This document shows positions 26,855 through 35,348 of a stretch of DNA of 64,000 nucleotides, one piece after another. The notes under the pieces are model-generated. The model was not told where the DNA came from, made no database searches, and worked only from the letters and a program-made list of their open reading frames with translations. The DNA lies in assembly GCA_028281885.1 (NCBI GenBank), contig JANQJA010000011.1, positions 1-64,000 of the forward strand, read 5' to 3'. Every line of letters begins with the position of its first letter. Position 1 is the stretch's first letter. The stretch comes from Pseudomonadales bacterium. GTDB taxonomy: Bacteria; Pseudomonadota; Gammaproteobacteria; Pseudomonadales; Azotimanducaceae. A program made the translations under genes and the position numbers.

Positions 26855-28261
26855 TCAGGTTCCCAGCGATTTGAAAGCAGCGAGAGCGCTTTCCCTGGAC
26901 GCCTTGAGATCGGCAATGGGATGCGGGTAGGTCTGTCCAAGGCTGACGCCTGCCTCGTCGAGCAGGTCCGCCGGGGCCTGCCAGGGTCTGAATAAATATT
27001 TGTCCGGCAGCGATGCCAGTTCGGGAACAAAACGGCGGGTATAGCTGCCGTCCGGATCAAACTTTTCACCCTGGGTGACTGGATTAAATATCCTGAAATA
27101 GGGTGCTGCGTCGGCGCCGCAACCTGCAACCCATTGCCAGCTTGCAGAGTTGTTGGCGAGGTCGGCGTCAACCAGGCAGTCCCAGAACCACCGTGCGCCT
27201 TCCCGCCAGTGGATCAGCAGATTCTTGACGAGGAATGACGCTACCACCATGCGAATACGATTGTGCATGTAACCTGTTTCCCAGAGCTCCCGCATACCCG
27301 CGTCGACCACCGGGATTCCGGTCTGGCCACGTTGCCACCGGTGGAGTGCCTCGTCATCCTGCCGCCATGGGAAGGCGTCGAACTTGGGCTGCCAGTTATT
27401 ATCGGGTAATGCCGGGAAGTGAAACAGCAGGCTGTATGAAAATTCGCGCCAGGCCAGTTCTTTGTGAAATGTTTCCTGATTGCTGCCGGATATTGCTGTC
27501 GCCGCATGCCAGGCCTGGTTGGGGGATATCTCGCCGAAGTGCAGGTGGGGTGACAGCCGCGAAACGGATTGTTGCGCCGGGAAATCCCGACCTGTCTCAT
27601 AATCTTTCAGGATTTCACTAACAAATGTTTTGAGTCGCGCCTGTGCGGCTTGCTCGCCAACGTGCCAGGCCTGGCCGAGTTTCTTATGCCATGGATTGGC
27701 AGGTAATAGTTGAAGCTCACTGACGGTGCCGCCGTTCGGCGGTGCGAGTTCCAGTGATGGGGGGCAAGGTAATGGAGCCCGGGGCGCGGGCGCGCCGAGG
27801 CAGCCACGCTGGTAAAACGGCGTAAAGACTTTGTAGGGCGTACCGTCAGATTTTAAATTCTCCCAGGGTTCCCACAGTAACGAGCCGTTGAAGCTTGCTG
27901 CAGCCACTCCGAGTGACTGCAGCTGTTCCCTGATCTCTCGATCTTGCTCAACCCGCCAGGGTTCATAGCAACGATTCCAGTAGATGGCCACGGTTGAGTA
28001 CTGACTGACGAGCCTGGCGATGATCTCGCGGGCGTCGCCTGCGAAACACTGAAGCCGACCGTTGAGTTCGGTATTGAGACTCGAAAGCGAGTGATGCAAC
28101 CACCACCGGCTCGCTGCGCCCATCTTGTGATCGCCGGCATCGACATCGTCAAAGATATAGAGAGGCAGCACCTGTCCGGCATTGGCAGCCGCCAGCAGCG
28201 CGGGGTTGTCCGCGAGGCGCAGGTCCTGGCGAAACCAGTGGATGACTAGGGGGCGTGACAT
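26855..28261 (-). CDS. phrB: Deoxyribodipyrimidine photolyase
   Basis: Light-driven repair of cyclobutane pyrimidine dimers. At 468 residues it matches class I CPD photolyases (about 470). The N-terminal alpha/beta antenna domain opens VIHWFRQDLRLADNPAL. The FAD domain contains VDAGMRELWETGYMHNRIRMV, RWFWDCLVDADLANNSASWQW and GADAAPYFRIFNP, which include the Trp electron path and the Asn contacting N5 of FAD. The last residues (FKSLGT) are normal. It is alone on the minus strand, separated by 68 bases from gloB. Confidence 0.92.
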   Translation of the reverse strand: MSRPLVIHWFRQDLRLADNPALLAAANAGQVLPLYIFDDVDAGDHKMGAASRWWLHHSLSSLNTELNGRLQCFAGDAREIIARLVSQYSTVAIYWNRCYEPWRVEQDREIREQLQSLGVAAASFNGSLLWEPWENLKSDGTPYKVFTPFYQRGCLGAPAPRAPLPCPPSLELAPPNGGTVSELQLLPANPWHKKLGQAWHVGEQAAQARLKTFVSEILKDYETGRDFPAQQSVSRLSPHLHFGEISPNQAWHAATAISGSNQETFHKELAWREFSYSLLFHFPALPDNNWQPKFDAFPWRQDDEALHRWQRGQTGIPVVDAGMRELWETGYMHNRIRMVVASFLVKNLLIHWREGARWFWDCLVDADLANNSASWQWVAGCGADAAPYFRIFNPVTQGEKFDPDGSYTRRFVPELASLPDKYLFRPWQAPADLLDEAGVSLGQTYPHPIADLKASRESALAAFKSLGT

Positions 28262-28329
28262 GCTGAGGTCGGGTCCGTAACCACGTCTTGAAAGTTACGC
28301 TTGTTGGATGCCAACGGTTCAGCAGCAGC

Positions 28330-29100
28330 TCAGAAGTTGTCCTTGCGTCGTCTCGTTTCAGCAAAGACTTCCACCAGCTCACCGCCAGTCATTCCCAGGT
28401 TCGATTGCAGTGCGGCACTGGCTGGACGAAGGAACGGATTGGTTGCTTTCTCCTGACCGATGGTCGAAGGCACGGTCGGTTTGTCCTGGGCGCGCAGCTG
28501 GTCGACTTCGGCCGCCCGGGCTTGCAGTGAATCGTTCTGGGGTTCCACCGAAAGGGCGAAGCGGGCGTTGGCCTGGGTGTATTCGTGGGCGCAATACACT
28601 CTGGTATCGTCCGGCAGTGACATCAGCTTGGAGAGGCTGCCCCACATCTGCGTCGGCGTACCTTCGAACAGACGGCCGCAGCCCATGACAAACAGTGTAT
28701 CGCCGCAGAACAGGGCCCGGTCCGTGGCAAAGTAATAGGCGATATGTCCGATGGTATGGCCGGAAACCTCAAATATCTGAGCCTCGTGGCTGCCAAACGG
28801 GAAGATGTCTCCCTCGGCAAACTCGACATCGATGCCCGGGATGCGATCACGATCGCCCTTCGAGCCGGCAATCGTGCATCCCCATCTGGACTTGAGAGCC
28901 TCGTTGCCCCCGGTGTGATCACGGTGATGATGGGTATTGAGGATATGGGTCAACTGCCAGCCTTTCTCAGCCAGTGCCGCGTTGATTGCCTCGGCTTCCG
29001 GGGTGTCTATGGACGCCGTCAGGCCACTGTCAGCGTCGTGGATCAGGTAGCCGTAATTGTCGGACAGGCAGGGAAACTGGTGGACTTCCAGCATGCTCAT
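28330..29100 (-). CDS. gloB: Hydroxyacylglutathione hydrolase (glyoxalase II)
   Basis: Hydrolyses S-lactoylglutathione to lactate and glutathione, the second step of methylglyoxal detoxification. It has 256 residues from the ATG at 29100 (MSMLEVHQ), with GGAAAA six bases upstream; a frame reaching 29157 adds unrelated residues. NTHHHRDHTGGN near residue 53 is the two-metal THxHxDH site. SGHTIGHIAYY and FCGDTLFVMGCGRLFEG supply the bridging ligands. YCAHEYTQANARFA and the C-terminal NPFLR region match glyoxalase II rather than other metallo-beta-lactamase folds. Confidence 0.92.
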   Translation of the reverse strand: MSMLEVHQFPCLSDNYGYLIHDADSGLTASIDTPEAEAINAALAEKGWQLTHILNTHHHRDHTGGNEALKSRWGCTIAGSKGDRDRIPGIDVEFAEGDIFPFGSHEAQIFEVSGHTIGHIAYYFATDRALFCGDTLFVMGCGRLFEGTPTQMWGSLSKLMSLPDDTRVYCAHEYTQANARFALSVEPQNDSLQARAAEVDQLRAQDKPTVPSTIGQEKATNPFLRPASAALQSNLGMTGGELVEVFAETRRRKDNF

Positions 29101-29169
29101 AGGCTTTTCCGGATGACTTTGGTGGTCACCATAGCGACTACCCGGGCGATGATGCAAGCAGGTGGCAGA

Positions 29170-29619
29170 CTAGTTAGCGTTGACGTAGACGACCTTGTCG
29201 CTGTTGACGATGAGTTTGGTTTCCTGGCGATAGATAGTAAAGAAGTGACCCTCGGAGTTAAGGACGTCTGACACCCGTGCTTCTTCGGCAAGTGTCGGAT
29301 ATACGATCCCGAACAGAGTTGTTGCGTTGGTAAAATGAACAACCAATGCGCGAGGTTCCAATGGTGTTTGCGACTTTATTTCCTCGTCAGTTTGTTGCGT
29401 CTCAACATAAAGCAGGTGATTTTTGTTGATCAGGCGATACGCGCCGCCTTCACTTTGGAACGAAAAGAAGCGGTCTTCGTCCTCGTTCAGGTAGTCTTCA
29501 ATTTCCGGATTTCCGGCTGGAGAAAGTAAATCTTCGGTCACGAAGATGCCGCCCGGTATCGACTCCTCGTTGATGAGATGAAGGATGACCGGAACCTGAA
29601 TCTTTGGAATTTCGTACAT
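29170..29619 (-). CDS. Uncharacterised protein with two related halves (DUF6812-like)
   Basis: A 149-residue soluble acidic protein. The halves look homologous. Residues 8-72 run VILHLINE...IPGGIFV...IEDYLN...FFSFQ...LINKNHLLYVE. Residues 88-149 run LVVHFTNA...LFGIVYP...VSDVLN...FFTIY...IVNSDKVVYVN. Each is a strand, a turn, a D(Y/V)LN helix start, a phenylalanine-rich strand and a final strand with NK/SDK. This resembles the small beta module DUF6812, here doubled. The function is unknown. It follows gloB's direction, 69 bases upstream, with a MITE-like element just before its start. Confidence 0.6.
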   Translation of the reverse strand: MYEIPKIQVPVILHLINEESIPGGIFVTEDLLSPAGNPEIEDYLNEDEDRFFSFQSEGGAYRLINKNHLLYVETQQTDEEIKSQTPLEPRALVVHFTNATTLFGIVYPTLAEEARVSDVLNSEGHFFTIYRQETKLIVNSDKVVYVNAN

Positions 29620-29633
29620 TAGCCTGTTCCACT

Positions 29634-29891
29634 AGCGCGGACATTGCACCAAATGTCTGAAAAATCGCGAAGGACTTTTTCCTCCTGAGCTGGCTCGTGA
29701 GCGCAGCCCTGTTCTGGGCGACCCCGTCGAGAATACGGCGCAGCGAGCACGGCGGCTCAGGGGGAAAAAGAGCGAGCGAGATTCAGGTAAATGCCGGTGG
29801 CTGACAACGTGTGATTTCATAGCATTCATGTGCCTCCCTGAATTGCCTGACCCAGACACCTGTACAAATGATTTGGTGCAATATCCGCGCT
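29634..29891 (-). mobile_element. 258-bp MITE-like element, copy 1
   Basis: The ends AGCGCGGACATTGCACCAAAT (21 bases, written once here) and the reverse complement at 29871-29891 differ at one position. The interior is about 80-90% identical by eye to the copy at 43467-43724, and both copies are exactly 258 bases. An internal imperfect stem lies around the CCTGAGC...GCTCAGG segments. No transposase is encoded. Weak reading frames inside (matched between copies) show no family resemblance and are judged non-coding. It occupies almost all of the 309-base gap between two genes. Confidence 0.8.
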
Positions 29892-29928
29892 GGGTGCCCC
29901 TGAATGAAACCGCAAATGCGTCACGGCT

Positions 29929-30429
29929 TCAATGTGGGGTGACTTCTACCCGATGGTCGATCATCGCTTCCCCCAAAAAAGTGAACCAGCCGGTCACATT
30001 GTGACCAGCCAGCACCTGAGGTAGCCACAGTCGATCGTCATCCCACATCTGTTCAAATGGCAAGGCGTCGTGAGGAATCCAGATTGGCTCAGCCTCCGGT
30101 GTCTCGCCCGGTCTGCCCTGGTAGCCTGTCGCAGTGAATAGGTAGGCGTGAATGTTGGGCATGTCGTCCTCGGCATGAAAGAACAACTCGCCCGCTGGCC
30201 TGACACCAGTCGGTGTTACCAGGACTTCTTCCTCCGTTTCGCGCACCGCGCACTCCATGGGCGTCTCCCCGGGTTCGAGTCTGCCTCCCGGACCATTGAT
30301 CTTGCCGGCACCGAGGCCCCGTTTTTTTCGAATCAGCAGCACGCTTGAATCCCGCTGGACGAACATCAGCGTTGCGGTCTGCTCGGGTTGCCAGTTGTCC
30401 CAGTTAATCTCGGAGACTTTCCTGGTCAC
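29929..30429 (-). CDS. MutT/MTH1-like Nudix hydrolase
   Basis: A 166-residue Nudix enzyme from a GTG start at 30429. The Nudix box runs from GRLEPGE to RETEEEV (residues about 49-71) with all the metal-binding acidic residues. The Gly near its end is replaced by Leu. The C-terminus (MWDDDRLWLPQVLAGHNVTGWF) resembles the MTH1 group, which clears oxidised purine nucleotides. It starts six bases after an Fpg-family glycosylase gene. That pairing fits oxidised-guanine defence (pool cleaning plus base excision), which supports the assignment. Confidence 0.83.
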   Translation of the reverse strand: MTRKVSEINWDNWQPEQTATLMFVQRDSSVLLIRKKRGLGAGKINGPGGRLEPGETPMECAVRETEEEVLVTPTGVRPAGELFFHAEDDMPNIHAYLFTATGYQGRPGETPEAEPIWIPHDALPFEQMWDDDRLWLPQVLAGHNVTGWFTFLGEAMIDHRVEVTPH

Positions 30430-30435
30430 GGTTTG

Positions 30436-31320
30436 TTAGTCCAGATCTTCAATTCGCTTTGGCCAGTCTTTTTTCAGCAGTCGTGAAAGGGAGCGGTCAG
30501 CCAGCAGGTTACCCTGATTCTGGCACTCGGCGCAGTAGTTGCATTCGTTGCTGGCGTAGCGGATTCGTTGGATGGGTCTGCCGCAATCCGGGCAGGGGGC
30601 CTTGTACTTGCCATGTACAGCCATTTCCTCATGGAACGCGGTGACCTTCTCGGGAAAGCTGTCCGCGGTTTCGGCGCGGAGTCTTTCGATCCAATCCGTG
30701 AGGATCTTGCAGGTCGAGTCATAGAGCGCTTCCCACTCTTGGTCAGACAGTCGGCTGGTCTGTTTCATCGGGCTGAGGCGGGCCTGGTGCAGGATTTCGT
30801 CGGAGTAGGCGTTGCCAATCCCTGCCAGATATCGTTGATCGGTCAAGGCTCGCTTCAGGGTATGATTTTGCTGACTGAGTACGCGTGTAAAGGCATCCAG
30901 CGATAGCGAGAGGGGGTCAGCACCACCCGGGTCCAGCGAGGCGAGGTCCTCGTCACTGCCAATCAGGTGCAGCGATGCTCGACGTTTCTGGCTTGCTTCA
31001 GTGAGTAGCAGCGTGCCGCCACTGAAGTCGAACGCGGCCAGTCCCAGTCTCTTTGGAATAGCTTTCCCGGCGGCGAGCCACTTCAGTCTTCCGGCAATCA
31101 TGAGGTGAATCACCGCGTAGTGATCTCCCTCGAAACCGATCACGATACGCTTGGCAATCCGCTGCAACCGAACCACGCGGCGGCCGATGAAGGTCTCGGG
31201 GGTCGGTGACGTGGTTCGCAGCACGAACGGGCTGGCGATCCGAATGCCCAGCAGCGGCTCATCGAGCAGGCGATGTTCGAGCGCTTCCAGATAGACGGTG
31301 ATATCGGGTAATTCAGGCAT
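30436..31320 (-). CDS. Fpg/Nei family DNA glycosylase
   Basis: A base-excision glycosylase/AP lyase of 294 residues. The start at 31320 gives MPELPDITVYLEAL, with the catalytic Pro2 and Glu3 exposed; the longer frame to 31428 would bury them and is rejected. The helix-two-turn-helix region includes YLAGIGNAYSDEILHQARLSP. The C-terminal zinc finger has four Cys in CPDCGRP and CNYCAEC. The family removes oxidised purines or pyrimidines. The ITVYLEALE variant and the substitutions around the lesion loop leave Fpg and Nei both possible. It is cotranscribed with the Nudix gene. Confidence 0.87.
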   Translation of the reverse strand: MPELPDITVYLEALEHRLLDEPLLGIRIASPFVLRTTSPTPETFIGRRVVRLQRIAKRIVIGFEGDHYAVIHLMIAGRLKWLAAGKAIPKRLGLAAFDFSGGTLLLTEASQKRRASLHLIGSDEDLASLDPGGADPLSLSLDAFTRVLSQQNHTLKRALTDQRYLAGIGNAYSDEILHQARLSPMKQTSRLSDQEWEALYDSTCKILTDWIERLRAETADSFPEKVTAFHEEMAVHGKYKAPCPDCGRPIQRIRYASNECNYCAECQNQGNLLADRSLSRLLKKDWPKRIEDLD

Positions 31321-31490
31321 CTGCGGCAGCTTACCCCGTCTGGTGCCAGATGCGACCCGGGAGGCCATTTTGATCCAGGTCAAAGACCCCCTTGAAAATT
31401 GATCGATTGACCACATTTCTGGAACCAATGGGGCCGTTTCTGCTCTAACACACTGTAATTGCAGAGAAAGTTTCCAAGGGAGAGACCTAG

Positions 31491-32348
31491 ATGACCGCTT
31501 TGACTGCGCGACAGCAGCTGCCAGCGCCTGGTGGTGGCAGCCTGCAGAGCTATCTTGATGCAGTGCACCAAATTCCTGTTCTGAGTCGAGAGGAAGAAGT
31601 CGACCTGTTTCATCGTTACCAGTCAGACAATGATCTCGATGCGGCGCGCGCCATCGTCATGTCGCACCTGCGCTACGTGGTGTACGTGGCCAGAAGCTAT
31701 TCTGGCTACGGTTTACCGCTTGAGGATCTGGTCCAGCAGGGCAATGTCGGTTTGATGAAATCTGTCAAGCGTTTTGACCTTAGCCATGGTGTCCGGCTGG
31801 TGTCGTTCGCCGTGCATTGGATCAAGGCCGAGATTCACGAGTACATCCTGAAGAACTGGAAGATTGTCAAAGTTGCCACCACCAAGGCGCAGCGAAAGCT
31901 GTTCTTCAATCTGCGAAAACAGAAACAGCGGCTGGGCTGGTTGAACCGGGAAGAAGTCGAGAGCGTTGCATCGGACCTCGGTGTCAAGCCGGAGGAAGTG
32001 ATGGAGATGGAGTCGCGGCTGACCAACTTCGACCAGAGCTTCGAGATGCACAATGATGACGAAGAGAGTCCGGCTGGCCCGGTGAGTTATCTGACCCTCG
32101 GCGAAGTGGAGGATCCCGCCAGTGTCGCGGCCGATGAGGAAATGACGACCCTACAGACAGATAATCTGACACGTGCGTTACGTTCGCTGGATGCCAGGTC
32201 GCGGGATATTGTCGAGAGTCGTTGGCTGGGCGACGAGAAACTGGGTTTGAAAGAACTATCGCAGCGCTATGGAGTGTCGATGGAACGCATTCGCCAGATC
32301 GAAGCCAAGGCGTTTGAAAAGATGCAGCCGTTTCTTGCTGCAGTTTAG
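31491..32348 (+). CDS. rpoH: RNA polymerase heat-shock sigma factor RpoH
   Basis: Sigma-32 type factor of 285 residues directing heat-shock promoters. Region 1.2/2 includes [20 protein letters not shown] and [27 protein letters not shown]. The RpoH box is present as [17 protein letters not shown] near residue 132, which separates it from RpoD and RpoS. Region 4 ends [33 protein letters not shown] precedes the ATG by eight bases. Here its upstream neighbour is fpg (divergent) and not ftsX as in E. coli. A bidirectional terminator follows. Confidence 0.94.
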   Translation: MTALTARQQLPAPGGGSLQSYLDAVHQIPVLSREEEVDLFHRYQSDNDLDAARAIVMSHLRYVVYVARSYSGYGLPLEDLVQQGNVGLMKSVKRFDLSHGVRLVSFAVHWIKAEIHEYILKNWKIVKVATTKAQRKLFFNLRKQKQRLGWLNREEVESVASDLGVKPEEVMEMESRLTNFDQSFEMHNDDEESPAGPVSYLTLGEVEDPASVAADEEMTTLQTDNLTRALRSLDARSRDIVESRWLGDEKLGLKELSQRYGVSMERIRQIEAKAFEKMQPFLAAV

Positions 32349-32370
32349 GCACGGGTCAGTTCATCAGAAA

Positions 32371-32397
32371 AAGGCGGGTATAACCCGCCTTTTTTTA
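32371..32397. terminator. Bidirectional Rho-independent terminator
   Basis: AAGGCGGGT and ACCCGCCTT form a perfect nine-bp stem with an ATA loop. Seven T follow on the plus strand (end of rpoH), and a five-T run follows on the minus strand (end of the convergent SDR gene). Confidence 0.9.
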
Positions 32398-32402
32398 TCG
32401 CG

Positions 32403-33185
32403 TCAAAAGCTGGCGTAGCCGCCATCGATCAGAAATGAGTCGGCTGTATGGTAGCTGCTGGCATTGCTCATCAGATAAACCGCGATGCCGGCAAAGTCTT
32501 CCGGCTTACCCCATCTTCGCGCCGGTATTCGTCTGAGCACTGCCTCCTCGAATCTGGGATTGTTGAGCGATCGCTCAGTCATCGCCGTCTCGATCCAGCC
32601 AGGCAGTATCACGTTGGCGGTAACCCCATAGCGAGCGTATTCCACCGCCAGTGCGCGATTCATTGAGATGAGTCCGCCCTTGGTGGCGGCATAGTGTTCG
32701 CCCCGGGGGGCACCCGATATCGCGGCAAGACTCGAGGTTGACACCAGTCGTCCGAACGCGTCGCCCTTTGCTGCGCGCTCACGCATGTGTCCGGCGGCGA
32801 CCCGAAAAGTATTGAAGACGCCGTCCAGGTTGATGTTGAGAACGCGTTGCCATTCATCGTTGGTCATCTCATCGAAACGGGCTCCGCGGCCGCCGACGCC
32901 CGCATTGGCGAAGCATCCGTCCACCCTGCCATGCGCTGCCAGGGTATTCGCAAACGCAGAACCAACGGCTGCCTCATTGGCAACATTGCAGGTGAAAGCG
33001 GAGACCTTCACGCCGTACGCATCAAGGGCTGCGACGGCGGCTTCGTTCTTTTGCGGATTCGTCCCCCAGACTGAGATTTCGCAACCGGCAGCGGCAAGGC
33101 CTTCGGCCATGCCGAGCCCGATGCCGCTGTTGCCACCGGTGATCAGGGCAACCCTGCCGGAAAGATCAAAAGGCCGGAAGGTCAT
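32403..33185 (-). CDS. SDR family oxidoreductase
   Basis: A classical short-chain dehydrogenase of 260 residues. ITGGNSGIGLGMA near residue 13 is the cofactor loop. FANAGVGGRG replaces the usual NNAG near 90. The catalytic Ser lies in STSSLAAISG and the YxxxK is YAATK near 155. The C-terminus shows FLIDGGYASF. The ATG at 33185 has GGGGAG five bases upstream; a GTG two codons earlier is possible. The layout resembles gluconate 5-dehydrogenase and 3-ketoacyl reductase types. It ends at the shared terminator and starts 18 bases after the outer-membrane gene's stop. Confidence 0.85.
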   Translation of the reverse strand: MTFRPFDLSGRVALITGGNSGIGLGMAEGLAAAGCEISVWGTNPQKNEAAVAALDAYGVKVSAFTCNVANEAAVGSAFANTLAAHGRVDGCFANAGVGGRGARFDEMTNDEWQRVLNINLDGVFNTFRVAAGHMRERAAKGDAFGRLVSTSSLAAISGAPRGEHYAATKGGLISMNRALAVEYARYGVTANVILPGWIETAMTERSLNNPRFEEAVLRRIPARRWGKPEDFAGIAVYLMSNASSYHTADSFLIDGGYASF

Positions 33186-33202
33186 AGGCACTCCCCGTCT
33201 AA

Positions 33203-34879
33203 CTAAAATGTGTCCTTGATGTTGACCGACAACTGAACGCTGTCAACCAGCGGATGATCCCGGTTGGTCAGGGGGTATGAAACATCGATGTGAATCATGC
33301 GGCCGACATTGGCTTTGCTTGAGGCGATGCGCATACCGATGCCAATGTTGGCAAGCAGCTTGTCATCAAGCCCATCGTCTCGGCCAGGTGTCCAGGCGCG
33401 CCCCACATCGATGAACGCCGCGAATCCGATTCGGATCAGGTTGAATGGGTGCCAATCCGTGTACTGGCGCTCTTCGAGGGTGAGATGCAGGCGGCGGTCG
33501 CCGACCTGGAATCGATTGTCAAATGCCCGGGCGCCGGTGATTCCACCAAGAACAATCTGACGATAGGTGTTCAGGTTGCGGGTGTAGAGTCCATCGAAGA
33601 CGGCAAAGAAGGCACGTTTCGGTGAGCGACTGCGAAAATAGCGCAGCTGGTAGCCAAGTGTCAGGTCCTCGGTGGCGCGAACATCCTGGTTGTAGAAACC
33701 CTCCAGGGACAACCTGTGCTGCATCAGGTGCTTCCCGTCGAACAGGATTGTGTCCCGGAAACCCAATTGCAGCACGATGCGATCCTGATCGGAACCCAAG
33801 GATTCGAAGGCGAAACCGACACGCGCATTCAGCGCGTAGCCGAGGTGAAGATCCTCGGTACGATAGATTTCGTCCCGGTTGAATACGGTAGTGTAGTTGT
33901 CTTCGATAACCGCGTAGGAAAGCCAGGGATAGGACAACAGTCTGTCCGCCGGGAAGGGTGTTGGAGGTGGCAGGGTCTCGCTGGTCAAAACCCTGTCGTC
34001 TCGCCAGGTCCAGCCAAGTCTCCATCGTCTGGCGAGTCCATTTACACGTCCCCGGGAGAAACCAGTACTGATGATGGCTTCATGGATGTCTCGTCGAACT
34101 TCCGTGACCTTCTCGCCGAGGAAATACTGGGCGGCGTCTTCCTCAAGGCGATCATAGGAAATAAGCCAGGCTCGTTCCGTATCCAGGGAATAAAATGGCT
34201 GTTCCAGGCGCACAAACTGTTGGAAGCCGTCATCGCTGTCCGTGTAGTCGAGCCTGAGATTGGTGCGGCTACCGCCAATGTTGACGTCATCGTAGACCAG
34301 TCTTGATGAGGTTCTGTCGATGTCATGATCGGCAACAAACGAGAGTTCCTTGCCGCGCCCCAGCAGGTTTGTTTCCGCGATGCCAAACCGGTACGAGTTC
34401 TCGCCACCGGAACGGTCGAATGATACCTCCGGTGTGAACGACCACACGTCACGGGTGATCACCTCGAGGTCGACCTCGTCGTCACAGTGAGATATGACCC
34501 TGATATCGGCGTCATAGAGGTGGTCCCGATTTCGCAACAGTCGGGCAGATTCCTCGATGATCGAGGGGGCGTACCTGTCACCGGAGGCGAACAGCAAATC
34601 ACGTCGCACCACGTGGTCCCGGGTCAATATGTGCATGCGGTTGCCGAAGCGATAGATGGCATTGTTCTCTTTCGGATTTGACTCATCGAACACGGCGAGG
34701 CGAGTGATATGGACGTCATCAATCGTCGCTGGCGATCGATGATCCGGAGGGAGGTGACTAAGACTACTGGCAGCGAACTCATAACTTCCGCTCGCCGGTT
34801 TAAACTTGGTGGCGCAATCGGTCTCAGCGACGCCTGTCATAGGCGCCAGTAGCAAGGTTAGGGGCAGCACGTACTTCAT
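33203..34879 (-). CDS. BamA/TamA-like outer-membrane barrel protein
   Basis: A 558-residue protein with a signal peptide (MKYVLPLTLLLAPMTGVAE) from the ATG at 34879. Residues 70-160 look like one or two POTRA-type modules (ILTRDHVVRRDLLFASGDRYAPSIIEESARLLRN is a typical start). Residues 165-558 are rich in alternating beta strands. GGITGARAFDNRFQVGDRRLHLTLEERQ near 460 is the surface-antigen (D15) domain block containing an RxF-like turn. The barrel ends SVQLSVNIKDTF with a terminal Phe. It is shorter than BamA (about 800) and may assemble or secrete a narrow set of proteins. It is probably transcribed with the downstream SDR gene. Confidence 0.75.
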   Translation of the reverse strand: MKYVLPLTLLLAPMTGVAETDCATKFKPASGSYEFAASSLSHLPPDHRSPATIDDVHITRLAVFDESNPKENNAIYRFGNRMHILTRDHVVRRDLLFASGDRYAPSIIEESARLLRNRDHLYDADIRVISHCDDEVDLEVITRDVWSFTPEVSFDRSGGENSYRFGIAETNLLGRGKELSFVADHDIDRTSSRLVYDDVNIGGSRTNLRLDYTDSDDGFQQFVRLEQPFYSLDTERAWLISYDRLEEDAAQYFLGEKVTEVRRDIHEAIISTGFSRGRVNGLARRWRLGWTWRDDRVLTSETLPPPTPFPADRLLSYPWLSYAVIEDNYTTVFNRDEIYRTEDLHLGYALNARVGFAFESLGSDQDRIVLQLGFRDTILFDGKHLMQHRLSLEGFYNQDVRATEDLTLGYQLRYFRSRSPKRAFFAVFDGLYTRNLNTYRQIVLGGITGARAFDNRFQVGDRRLHLTLEERQYTDWHPFNLIRIGFAAFIDVGRAWTPGRDDGLDDKLLANIGIGMRIASSKANVGRMIHIDVSYPLTNRDHPLVDSVQLSVNIKDTF

Positions 34880-34964
34880 ACACGGGCTTACCGGCTGGAT
34901 GAGGGGCCATTTAATCACAGTCTGCAATCCCTTAATCTATGACAACGAAAAGAGGAAACCTGAC

Positions 34965-35348
34965 ATGAATATGGCTTTAGTGGCCGGAATTGCGGGATTC
35001 GTGATTGGTCTGGTGGTGGGCCTTGTGGTTGCCCGATTGCGTAAGGGTAAAGCACCTGCTGCCACCGTTGATTCCGGCAAGGATTGGTGGGAATCCAGGA
35101 AATCGCTGACGGGCACGCAGCTACAGATTTTGCAGTTTATGGAAGGTCGCAAGGAAGCAACAATTGGCGACTGCCAGGAACGATTTTCCTTCATTCCTGA
35201 TCGCGAACTGTATTACCGGCTGGAACAAATCGTATTGATGGGGTTTGTGCTGCGTGATCGCAAGGACGGTGAAGTCGCCTACAAGCTCAATGCCGAATAT
35301 TCGGGGACCGTCGAGGACGACAAGACCGTGATGTTACCCAACGGGTAA
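34965..35348 (+). CDS. Small membrane-anchored protein with a predicted winged-helix-like domain
   Basis: A 127-residue protein whose ATG at 34965 follows a clear AGAGGAAACC site. Residues 3-24 are one hydrophobic helix with glycines (GIAGFVIGLVVGLVVARL). Residues 45-110 read as short helices ending in a beta hairpin (LQILQFMEGRKEATIGDCQERF, then LEQIVLMGFVLRDR and EVAYKLN), the pattern of a winged helix. I do not recognise a family. It faces the outer-membrane gene divergently and overlaps the 3' end of the convergent methyltransferase by 15 bases. Confidence 0.6.
   Translation: MNMALVAGIAGFVIGLVVGLVVARLRKGKAPAATVDSGKDWWESRKSLTGTQLQILQFMEGRKEATIGDCQERFSFIPDRELYYRLEQIVLMGFVLRDRKDGEVAYKLNAEYSGTVEDDKTVMLPNG

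Noticed and set aside
29632..29859. 75-residue frame with a matching frame at 43490-43726 (SGSGNSGR, KSHVVSHRHLPE)
   Set aside because: The similarity is that of the whole 258-bp element including its ends. Substitutions do not favour silent sites, and no family is apparent, so it is treated as non-coding.
31321..31428. Longer start for the Fpg-family gene
   Set aside because: The enzyme needs Pro2 at the mature N-terminus; only the start at 31320 gives MPELP.
31380..31490. Sigma-70 or sigma-E type promoter before rpoH
   Set aside because: TTGACC is present near 31404, but no convincing -10 at proper spacing was found by eye, so no promoter is claimed.
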